Below are positions 1-4,823 of a stretch of DNA of 5,261 nucleotides, one piece after another. The translations under genes and the position numbers were made by a program. Origin of the DNA: Chloroflexota bacterium. Its GTDB lineage: Bacteria > Chloroflexota > Limnocylindria > Limnocylindrales > CSP1-4. The stretch's first letter is position 1; each line of letters opens with the position of its first letter. The stretch lies in assembly GCA_017860675.1 (NCBI GenBank), contig JAGDMV010000136.1:1-5261 (forward strand), given 5' to 3'. A model generated the notes under the pieces. The model searched no databases and was not told where the DNA came from. It saw only the letters and a list, made by a program, of their open reading frames with translations.

Positions 1-1
1 C

Positions 2-973
2 ACCGCCTGGACGTACCAGCAGGCCACGGGCAGCTGGGACGGCGCCTTCGACTACGAGCAGCTGGTCCGCTTCGGCTTCGACCCGACCTTCCAGCTGCTG
101 GCCTTCGGCGCCTTCCTGCTCGCCTTCGCGATCAAGGTCCCGATGTTCCCGGTCCACACCTGGCTGCCGGACGCCCATGTCGAGGCGCCCACGGCCGGCT
201 CGATCATCCTAGCGGGGGTGCTCCTCAAGCTCGGCGGCTACGGCCTGATCCGCTTCGCCGTGCCGCTCTTCCCCGACGCCGCCGAGCGGGCGGCCCCGCT
301 GATCATCGTCCTGTCGCTGATCGCCATCGTCTACGGGGCGATCGTGTCACTGGTCCAGCCCGACCTCAAGAAGCTGGTGGCCTACAGCTCGGTCAGCCAC
401 ATGGGCTTCGTGACCCTGGGTATCTTCGTCTTCACCGAGCAGGCTCTCCAGGGCGCGATCCTGCAGATGGTCAACCACGGCCTGATCACCGGGGCGCTCT
501 TCCTGCTGGTCGGGGTGATCTACGAGCGGACCCACGACCGGACGATCGCGAAGATGGGCGGCCTCGGCGGGCCGGTGCCGGTGTTCGCCGCCGCCCTCGG
601 CTTCTTCGTCTTCGCCTCGGCCGGTCTGCCGGGCCTGGCCGGCTTCGTGGGCGAGTTCCTGGTCCTCCTGGGGACGTTCTCCGTCTACCCGGGGGTAGCC
701 GCCGTGGCGGCCCTTGTCATGGTCCTGGGTGCGGCCTACCTGCTGTTCATGACCCAGCGCGTGCTGTTCGGCGGGCTGTCCGACTTCCTCCGCGGCCTGG
801 GCCACCACCTCGTCGACATGCGGCCGCTCGAGATCGCGTCGATGGCGCCGCTCGCCGCGCTGGTCGTCGTCTTCGGCCTGTTCCCCGGACTCGTCCTCGA
901 CCTGGTGACGGGCTCGGTGGCGGCGTTCATGGCCGCGGTCGACCCCGGCCTCGCGGTCGCCATGGGCCGGTGA
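2..973 (+). CDS. nuoM: NADH-quinone oxidoreductase subunit M, C-terminal part (5' end outside window)
   Basis: This is a membrane-arm, antiporter-like subunit of respiratory complex I, which pumps protons as NADH is oxidised and quinone reduced. The frame is open from base 2 and gives 323 residues before TGA; against a usual length near 500, about 190 N-terminal residues lie outside the window. The family signature AFAIKVPMFPVHTWLPDAH is at fragment residues 41-59, followed by EAPTAGS and LLKLGGYG. From remembered E. coli numbering with a constant offset of 189, the key residues are all present: Lys45 (K234), Lys76 (K265), His133 in SHMGF (H322), His159 in MVNHG (H348) and Glu218 in GFVGEF (E407). 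The rest is alternating hydrophobic helices, as expected. nuoN follows after 10 bases, so the two are cotranscribed. NuoL is a paralogue, but the HTWLPDAH/GEF pattern and the position before nuoN favour NuoM. No oddity was seen. Confidence 0.97.
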   Translation, partial: TAWTYQQATGSWDGAFDYEQLVRFGFDPTFQLLAFGAFLLAFAIKVPMFPVHTWLPDAHVEAPTAGSIILAGVLLKLGGYGLIRFAVPLFPDAAERAAPLIIVLSLIAIVYGAIVSLVQPDLKKLVAYSSVSHMGFVTLGIFVFTEQALQGAILQMVNHGLITGALFLLVGVIYERTHDRTIAKMGGLGGPVPVFAAALGFFVFASAGLPGLAGFVGEFLVLLGTFSVYPGVAAVAALVMVLGAAYLLFMTQRVLFGGLSDFLRGLGHHLVDMRPLEIASMAPLAALVVVFGLFPGLVLDLVTGSVAAFMAAVDPGLAVAMGR

Positions 974-977
974 GGGA
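972..977 (+). promoter_or_regulatory. Ribosome binding site of nuoN
   Basis: GAGGGA lies six bases before the ATG at 984 and overlaps the last two bases of the nuoM stop codon. It fixes the nuoN start and suggests coupled translation of the two subunits. It is the only clear Shine-Dalgarno sequence I see in the window. Confidence 0.75.
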
Positions 978-983
978 CGAGCG

Positions 984-2462
984 ATGAGCTGGGCCGACCT
1001 CGTCGTCCTCGCCCCCGTTGCCGCCGCGGTGGCCCTGGCGGGGCTGGTCATCGTCGTGGACCTGGTGCGGCCGGGTGCGAGCCGGCCGCCGCTGGTCATC
1101 ACCTACCTCGGGCTGGTCGGCATCGCCGCCCTCACCTGGTGGATTGGGATGACGCCGGGGTCGGCCTTCGGTGGCAGCTACAGGGTCGACGACCTCGCCA
1201 CGTTCATCGACCTGCTCTTCATCTTCGTCATCGCCATCACCATGCTGGTCGCCCCTGGCTACCTCCGTCCGCGAGGCCTCCCGACGGCCGAGTTCGCGGC
1301 GCTCCTGCTCTTCGCCATGTCCGGGGCCATGCTCATCGCCGGGGCGGCGGACCTCGTCGTCCTGTTCCTCGGCCTGGAGCTGATGGTCATCCCCGGCTAC
1401 CTGCTGGCCGGCTTCCACCGCCGCGACGTGCTGTCTACCGAGGGCGCCATCAAGTACTTCCTGCTCGGGTCGTTCAGCTCCGCCATCTTCCTGTTCGGGC
1501 TGGCCTTCACCTGGGGCCTCACCGGTACCACCCGGATCGCCGGCGTGGCCGGCGTCCTGGCCGACATCGTTGCCGGGGAGGCGGTCCTGCCGGCCGGGCT
1601 GGCGATCGGCCTCGCCCTGCTGACGACCGGGGTGGCCTTCAAGATCGCCGCCGTCCCCTTCCACTACTGGACGCCGGACGCGTACCAGGGCTCGCCGACG
1701 CCGGTCACCGGCTACCTGTCGGTGGGTCCGAAGATCGGGGCCTTCGTCCTCATCCTGCGGCTCTTCGCCGAGAGCCTGGGGCCGCTGGCCGGGGAGTGGC
1801 TGATCGTCGTCTACGTGCTCGCCGCCGTGACGATGACCCTGGGCAACCTGGTCGCCCTGACCCAGGACAACGTCAAGCGGATGCTCGCCTACTCGTCGAT
1901 CGCCCACACCGGCTACATGCTGGTCGGCCTGGCGGCTTACGCAGACGGGCAGCAGGAGGGGCTCGAGGGGATCCTCTTCTACGCCGCGGCCTACGCGGCG
2001 ATGAACCTCGGCGCGTTCGCCGTGATCGTCGCCCTGCAACGCCGGCCGGGCGTGACCAGCCGGCTGGAGACGTTCTCCGGCCTGGGCCGGCGCGACCCAT
2101 GGCTGGGCGGCCTGATGGCCGTGTTCCTGCTGTCGCTGACCGGCATCCCGCCGACCGCTGGCTTCGTCGGCAAGGCGATGGTCATCCTGGCCGCCGTCCA
2201 GGGCGGCGGCTGGCTGTCCCTCCTGGCCGTCATCGCCGTGCTGAACGCGGCCGTGGCCGCCTTCTACTACCTGCGGGTCATCGCCTACATGTACATGCGC
2301 GAGCCGCCCGGCGAGCCAGCGCCGATCAGCCGCGCAGGGGCGCTCTGGCTTGGCCTGGCGGGGACGGCTGCCGTCACCGTCGTCCTCGGCCTGTTCCCGG
2401 AGCCGTTCCTTGCCACGGTCCAGGCCGCTGCCCAGTCGCTGGCAACGGCGATCGTGCCGTAG
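984..2462 (+). CDS. nuoN: NADH-quinone oxidoreductase subunit N
   Basis: This is the antiporter-like membrane subunit of complex I that completes the nuo operon; it sits in the cytoplasmic membrane and forms one of the proton channels. It has 492 residues, close to the family norm, and begins with a typical N-terminal helix (residues 4-28). Conserved blocks are LGLELMVIPGYLLAGF (129-144), IKYFLLGSFSSAIFLFG (156-172), FKIAAVPFHYWTPDAYQGSP (219-238), VGPKIGAF (247-254), NVKRMLAYSSIAHTGYMLVG (296-315) and LTGIPPTAGFVGK (385-397). The residues matching the proton path are in place: Glu132, Lys157, Lys220, Lys250 and Lys397. The ATG start is set by GAGGGA six bases upstream; the stop is TAG. It follows nuoM by 10 bases and is the last gene of the operon, since the next gene is on the other strand. 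No truncation or missing key residue is apparent. Confidence 0.97.
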   Translation: MSWADLVVLAPVAAAVALAGLVIVVDLVRPGASRPPLVITYLGLVGIAALTWWIGMTPGSAFGGSYRVDDLATFIDLLFIFVIAITMLVAPGYLRPRGLPTAEFAALLLFAMSGAMLIAGAADLVVLFLGLELMVIPGYLLAGFHRRDVLSTEGAIKYFLLGSFSSAIFLFGLAFTWGLTGTTRIAGVAGVLADIVAGEAVLPAGLAIGLALLTTGVAFKIAAVPFHYWTPDAYQGSPTPVTGYLSVGPKIGAFVLILRLFAESLGPLAGEWLIVVYVLAAVTMTLGNLVALTQDNVKRMLAYSSIAHTGYMLVGLAAYADGQQEGLEGILFYAAAYAAMNLGAFAVIVALQRRPGVTSRLETFSGLGRRDPWLGGLMAVFLLSLTGIPPTAGFVGKAMVILAAVQGGGWLSLLAVIAVLNAAVAAFYYLRVIAYMYMREPPGEPAPISRAGALWLGLAGTAAVTVVLGLFPEPFLATVQAAAQSLATAIVP

Positions 2463-2474
2463 CGGCGCGGTCGG

Positions 2475-2491
2475 GCCCGCGCTGCGCGGGC
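2475..2491 (+). terminator. GC hairpin after nuoN, possible two-way terminator
   Basis: GCCCGCG-CTG-CGCGGGC is a perfect seven-base-pair stem with a three-base loop, 12 bases past the nuoN stop and between two convergent genes (the phosphatase ends at 2526). Being symmetrical, it folds in RNA from either strand. There is no T-run on either side, so it is not a classical intrinsic terminator; its 3' arm instead runs into G-runs. Its role in ending transcription or protecting the mRNA end is inferred from position. Confidence 0.5.
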
Positions 2492-2511
2492 GCGGGGCGT
2501 GGGGCGTGGGG
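2488..2511 (+). repeat. G-quadruplex motif built on a tandem GGGGCGT repeat
   Basis: The runs are GGG (2488-2490), GGGG (2494-2497), GGGG (2501-2504) and GGGG (2508-2511), each separated by three bases (CGC, CGT, CGT). This meets the usual four-run, short-loop rule for a putative G-quadruplex. The core is two copies of GGGGCGT plus a third ending in C. A fifth run, GGGGG, is at 2520-2524. The G-rich strand is the nuo RNA-like strand, so the motif would be in the 3' end of the nuo transcript. The first G-run is also part of the hairpin arm at 2485-2491. Folding is predicted only. Confidence 0.6.
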
Positions 2512-2525
2512 CGCGGATCGGGGGC

Positions 2526-3497
2526 TCAGCAGGCTCGGCGCGGCTCCCGACGCTCGAGGGTGGCGGCCAGCGACCGGAGGACGACGGCGCTGGAGGCCGG
2601 GCTGGGCAGGACGTGGTCGGCAGCCGCGAGCAGCTCGGCCGGCGTTTCGTAGCGGCTCCGGACGCCGATCGCCACGGCTCCCTCCAGCAGCCCCGCCGCG
2701 CGAGCGGTGGATATCGCGGCGAAGGCCTCCACGTCGCTGCGATCATCGCCCAGCACGAGCGCTCCGCGGGCCCGGTGGCGCTCGATGAGCCGCGCCACGG
2801 CGGCGCCCTTCATCGGCGATCCAGCCGGGCGCAGCTCGACGATCCGTCGCCCCTCGACCCGGACGAAGTCGGGGTCTCGCAGCTCGACCGGAAGATCGGC
2901 CCGGGCGTCGACAAGGGCGGCCAGGAGCGCGGCCCGGGCCGCCTCGGCATCGTCGGCGGCGCGGTAGTGAAAGGCGACCGACGGTCCCTTCGGCTCGACG
3001 AACAGCCAGGCCGCATCGGCCAGCAGGCTGCCGACCGTCTCGCCGATGCGGCGAGCCGACGCCCGGTGCCCGTTTAGCGAGGCGTGGTGGGAAACCCGAA
3101 GCCGCTCGGCGGCGACGCCGGCGGGGAGCGTCCCTTCCTGGATCCCATGGTCACCGACGTAGGTGACGCCACCGATCCTGACCCGGCCGGCGACGTCCAG
3201 CGCGGTCCGCCCCGAGAGGATGACGAGGGCGAGGCACTCGGGCCGGCGGCGCGCCACGCGAGCCAGGCGGCGGAGGGCGTGGCGAGCCCCCGGCAGGATC
3301 GTCGGGGCGGTCGGGTCGGGATCGAGCGGGGCGATCGTGCCGTCAAAGTCACAGACCACGAGCAGCGGGCGATGCTCGGCGAGGGCGGACGCCGCGGCCG
3401 CGGCGCGCGCGACCGGCCCTGCCGGGTCGACCGCATCTGCCCGACGGCGGTTCGGAATCGGCCCGGCCAGCCCGTGGGCCGTGGTGCGGTCGCTCAT
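2526..3497 (-). CDS. otsB: Trehalose-6-phosphate phosphatase (HAD superfamily)
   Basis: This enzyme removes phosphate from trehalose 6-phosphate to give trehalose, the last step of the OtsA-OtsB route, in the cytoplasm. The 323-residue protein shows the HAD motifs in order: VCDFDGT at 48-54 (nucleophile Asp50, acid/base Asp52), VILSGR at 92-97 (Ser95), Lys230 in SPMKGAA, and GDDRSDVEAF at 250-259 (Asp251, Asp252, Asp255). It also has blocks typical of this phosphatase subfamily: GDHG (115-118), EPKGPSVAFHYR (168-179) and ELRP (221-224). In the last motif, the common T-D-E is S-D-V, so the usual Glu is Val; the Mg-binding Asp residues remain. The first 45 residues are Ala/Arg-rich and add little. 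The ATG at 3497 is chosen because it overlaps the stop of the upstream gene (ATGA); the frame stays open far upstream, but that stretch lies in the next gene and beyond. No trehalose-6-phosphate synthase is in the window. A related sugar phosphatase is possible but less likely. Confidence 0.92.
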   Translation of the reverse strand: MSDRTTAHGLAGPIPNRRRADAVDPAGPVARAAAAASALAEHRPLLVVCDFDGTIAPLDPDPTAPTILPGARHALRRLARVARRRPECLALVILSGRTALDVAGRVRIGGVTYVGDHGIQEGTLPAGVAAERLRVSHHASLNGHRASARRIGETVGSLLADAAWLFVEPKGPSVAFHYRAADDAEAARAALLAALVDARADLPVELRDPDFVRVEGRRIVELRPAGSPMKGAAVARLIERHRARGALVLGDDRSDVEAFAAISTARAAGLLEGAVAIGVRSRYETPAELLAAADHVLPSPASSAVVLRSLAATLERREPRRAC

Positions 3498-3793
3498 CCG
3501 CCGGGCGAGGCACTCGGCGCGGCGGATGCACCCGGGGAGGGCGAGGCGGTCACGGCGGGGGATGCGCTCGCCGTCGCCGGGCTCCCGGACGGCTTCGGGG
3601 TGGCGGGCGGCGTGGGGGTCGGCGGCATCGTGGGCGGCGGCGGCGTCGGCGTCGGTGGCGGGGCGGTGAGCGGCGGGGCCGTCGCCACCGAGACCGGCTG
3701 CGTCGGGGTGAGCGTGTAGACGGCGACAGCCGCGCCGATGGCGAGCGCGATGCCCACGACGAGGCCGAGCAGGGCGACAACCACGGAGCGCAT
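3494..3793 (-). CDS. Small membrane-anchored protein with Pro/Thr/Ser/Ala-rich tail, function unknown
   Basis: I do not recognise this 99-residue protein. MRS is followed by one hydrophobic helix (about residues 4-26), then a low-complexity tail rich in P, T, S and A with no charged residue after Arg2 except Lys67. Residues 45-68 are Pro-Thr repeats (PPPTPTPPPP and similar) and 69-99 are Ser/Ala/Pro-rich. This predicts an uncleaved signal anchor or signal peptide with an extended stalk outside the membrane. The tail has no folded domain and no Cys. Its TGA shares ATGA with the phosphatase start, so translation is probably coupled. The start at 3793 is preferred over one at 3874 because it gives a clean n-region and helix, and a promoter-like element lies seven bases before it. 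No Shine-Dalgarno sequence is present, which fits a leaderless mRNA. The upstream part from 3874 reads as Arg/Pro filler. The gene could be spurious, but the helix and the exact stop/start overlap argue for it. Confidence 0.68.
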   Translation of the reverse strand: MRSVVVALLGLVVGIALAIGAAVAVYTLTPTQPVSVATAPPLTAPPPTPTPPPPTMPPTPTPPATPKPSGSPATASASPAVTASPSPGASAAPSASPGG

Positions 3794-3811
3794 CGGCCGG
3801 AATGTAGCAGG
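3793..3811 (-). promoter_or_regulatory. Extended -10 promoter element for the small protein and otsB
   Basis: Read on the minus strand, CCTGCTACATTCCGGCCGA contains TGC plus TACATT (four of six matches to TATAAT), then seven bases, then the A of the ATG at 3793. That spacing places the transcription start at or next to the A of the ATG, so the mRNA would be leaderless. No good -35 box is seen at 17 bases. The same core occurs in mirror image before the sortase-like gene, which strengthens the call. Confidence 0.5.
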
Positions 3812-3869
3812 TCCGCCCGGGAGCGCTTCTCGCCGGACCCTCGCGGCCCCCACCGCGGGCGCAGGACGG

Positions 3870-3903
3870 GCCACGGGGACCTTCGGCGTCGAGCCACGGG
3901 ACC
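3870..3903 (+). repeat. Direct repeat in the divergent promoter region
   Basis: GCCACGGGGACC (3870-3881) recurs as GCCACGGGACC (3893-3903), differing by one G, with starts 23 bases apart, about two helix turns. It sits between the two promoter-like elements, so it could bind a regulator of both divergent units. Chance recurrence in GC-rich DNA is possible. Confidence 0.3.
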
Positions 3904-3930
3904 AAACCGCCGGGGGCGACCGGACGAACC

Positions 3931-3950
3931 CCTGCTAGGATGCCGGCCGA
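3931..3950 (+). promoter_or_regulatory. Extended -10 promoter element for the sortase-like gene
   Basis: CCTGCTAGGATGCCGGCCGA holds TGC plus TAGGAT (3936-3941), again four of six matches with an extended TG. Transcription would start near 3948-3950. The ATG at 3940 falls inside the -10 box, so it could not be translated from this promoter, which points to the ATG at 4030 and a 5' leader of about 80 bases. The flanks match the minus-strand element at 3793-3811. Confidence 0.5.
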
Positions 3951-3966
3951 GGGTGGACCTCCAGCC

Positions 3967-3989
3967 GGCACGGGCGCCGCGCCGGTGCC
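3967..3989 (+). promoter_or_regulatory. Hairpin in the predicted 5' leader of the sortase-like gene
   Basis: GGCAC (3967-3971) pairs with GTGCC (3985-3989), and inside it GGCG (3973-3976) pairs with CGCC (3980-3983) around a CCG loop, with one G-G mismatch between the stems. GGTGG (3952-3956) can also pair with CCACC (3990-3994) outside it. If the leader starts near 3949, this would be a stable structure upstream of the ATG at 4030. A regulatory role is only a guess; GC-rich sequence folds easily. Confidence 0.3.
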
Positions 3990-4029
3990 CCACCGCTGCA
4001 GCTGGTTCGTCACCGCCGACGCAAAGCCG

Positions 4030-4740
4030 ATGCGACGTCTCCTCGCCTGGATCCCTGGCCGCCTCTTCCCGGCCGTCATCACCGCGGCCGGAGTGTCGCT
4101 CGTCGCCCTCGGTCTGCTCGCCCTCCAGGCGCCTCCGGTCGTCGGGGGGCCGACCGCCCCGCCCACGACTATCCCCACCCCCCGGGCCTCGCCGTCGCTG
4201 CTTCCCCTGCCGACGGTCGGTCCGACGGCGCCCCCGAGCTCCGGCCCGTCTGTCGACCCGGCCACGGCTCGCGTCCCCACCCGCATCCGGGTCCGGGCCC
4301 TCGACATCGACCTGCCCGTCGTCAGGCCACCAGACGACCCCGACCACTTCCCCTACTGCAACGTGGCCGAGTACATCCCGGAGCTGTCGCGCCCCGGCCT
4401 GCCCGGGACGACCTATGTCTACGCCCACGCCCGGACCGGCATGTTCCTGCCGATCCTCGAGGAGTCGCTGCGCGCGAACGGCAAGCGGATGGTGGGGATG
4501 CTGGTCGAGGTCTACACCAGCGACGACATGCTCTTCCTGTACGAGGTCACGCAGGTCCTGCGCCACCAGACGAACCTGGATCCCGCCTACCGGACCGATG
4601 CCGAGCAGGTGATCCTGCAGACGTCGGAGGGGCCGCGCGGGACGATCGAGAAGACGATGGTCCTGGCCCGGCCCCTTGGATCCGGTCCCGCCGATCCGGC
4701 CCTGGCCAGACCGGAGGCCCACCCGGTCACCTGCCAGTAG
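4030..4740 (+). CDS. Membrane-anchored sortase-like protein lacking the catalytic cysteine
   Basis: Sortases are extracytoplasmic transpeptidases that use a His-Cys-Arg triad to cleave sorting signals or join proteins. From the ATG at 4030 the protein has 236 residues: a basic start (MRRLLAWIPGRLF), one membrane helix (about 14-33), a Pro/Thr/Ser stalk (35-78), then a sortase-like beta domain (83-215). The active-site His is in VYAHARTGMF (His133). The strand that should end in T-[LIV]-x-T-C reads VILQTSEGP, with Ser199 (codon TCG) at the Cys position. Near the end, EKTMVLA places Lys208 where the Arg of R-x-[IVF]-x-V-A usually sits. Cys110 (FPYCNVAEYI) and Cys235 (second to last) are the only cysteines. 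The frame is intact, so this is not a simple pseudogene. A start at 3940 would add 30 residues with no helix and would overlap the -10-like box; neither ATG has a Shine-Dalgarno sequence. It may be a non-catalytic binding or scaffold version, or use Ser. Confidence 0.82.
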   Translation: MRRLLAWIPGRLFPAVITAAGVSLVALGLLALQAPPVVGGPTAPPTTIPTPRASPSLLPLPTVGPTAPPSSGPSVDPATARVPTRIRVRALDIDLPVVRPPDDPDHFPYCNVAEYIPELSRPGLPGTTYVYAHARTGMFLPILEESLRANGKRMVGMLVEVYTSDDMLFLYEVTQVLRHQTNLDPAYRTDAEQVILQTSEGPRGTIEKTMVLARPLGSGPADPALARPEAHPVTCQ

Positions 4741-4762
4741 CAGGCACGACGGGGCGCGGAGC

Positions 4763-4789
4763 GGGGCAGGGGCACTGGCGGGGCTGGGG
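4763..4789 (+). repeat. Second G-quadruplex motif, after the sortase-like gene
   Basis: Four GGGG runs (4763-4766, 4769-4772, 4780-4783, 4786-4789) are split by loops of two, seven and two bases, which meets the putative G-quadruplex rule with four G-tetrads. A further GGGG is at 4751-4754. It begins 22 bases past the TAG stop and lies on the strand of the sortase-like mRNA. Formation in cells is not shown by sequence. Confidence 0.6.
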
Positions 4790-4819
4790 CACCGGCCGAG
4801 ACCCGGCCCGCCGCCCCGG
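4784..4819 (+). terminator. Two-stem hairpin between convergent genes, possible terminator
   Basis: CTGGGGC (4784-4790) can pair with GCCCCGG (4813-4819) with one T-G wobble, enclosing a second stem GGCCG (4794-4798) with CGGCC (4804-4808). It fills most of the gap between the sortase-like stop (4740) and the stop of the CorA-like gene (4824). No T-run follows. The last GGGG of the G-quadruplex motif is inside the left arm, so the two folds exclude each other. A terminator role is inferred from position. Confidence 0.4.
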
Positions 4820-4823
4820 CTCC

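Noticed and set aside
927..2039. A 370-residue minus-strand frame antisense to nuoN
   Set aside because: Gln/Gly/Asp/Arg-rich composition with no hydrophobic core is typical of the antisense of a GC-rich membrane-protein gene.
1139..2788. A 549-residue plus-strand frame inside nuoN and beyond
   Set aside because: It is an Arg/Pro/Gly-rich shadow of nuoN in another frame and crosses the convergent gap into the antisense of the phosphatase; no domain is visible.
3601..3680. GGCGGC/GTCGGC-type short repeats that look like a microsatellite
   Set aside because: They are explained by the Pro/Thr codons (CCG, ACG) of the small stalk protein on the minus strand.
3940..4029. The ATG at 3940 as start of the sortase-like gene
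   Set aside because: It lies inside the -10-like TAGGAT, has no Shine-Dalgarno sequence and adds 30 residues lacking signal or helix features; kept only as an alternative, since the ATG at 4030 also lacks a Shine-Dalgarno sequence.
2526..4307. A 593-residue minus-strand reading that extends the phosphatase far upstream
   Set aside because: The extra 270 residues lie over the small stalk gene, the promoter gap and the opposite strand of the sortase-like gene; they are Arg/Pro/Gly-rich filler, and the ATGA overlap gives a natural start at 3497.
3550..4722. A 390-residue minus-strand frame antisense to the sortase-like gene
   Set aside because: It covers a gene with clear sortase-fold signatures on the other strand and degrades into an Arg/Pro run opposite the Pro/Thr repeats; no recognisable domain.
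4030..4740. The sortase-like gene as a pseudogene
   Set aside because: The frame is uninterrupted, the anchor, stalk and domain are all present, and the His motif is kept, so loss of Cys looks like specialisation rather than decay.
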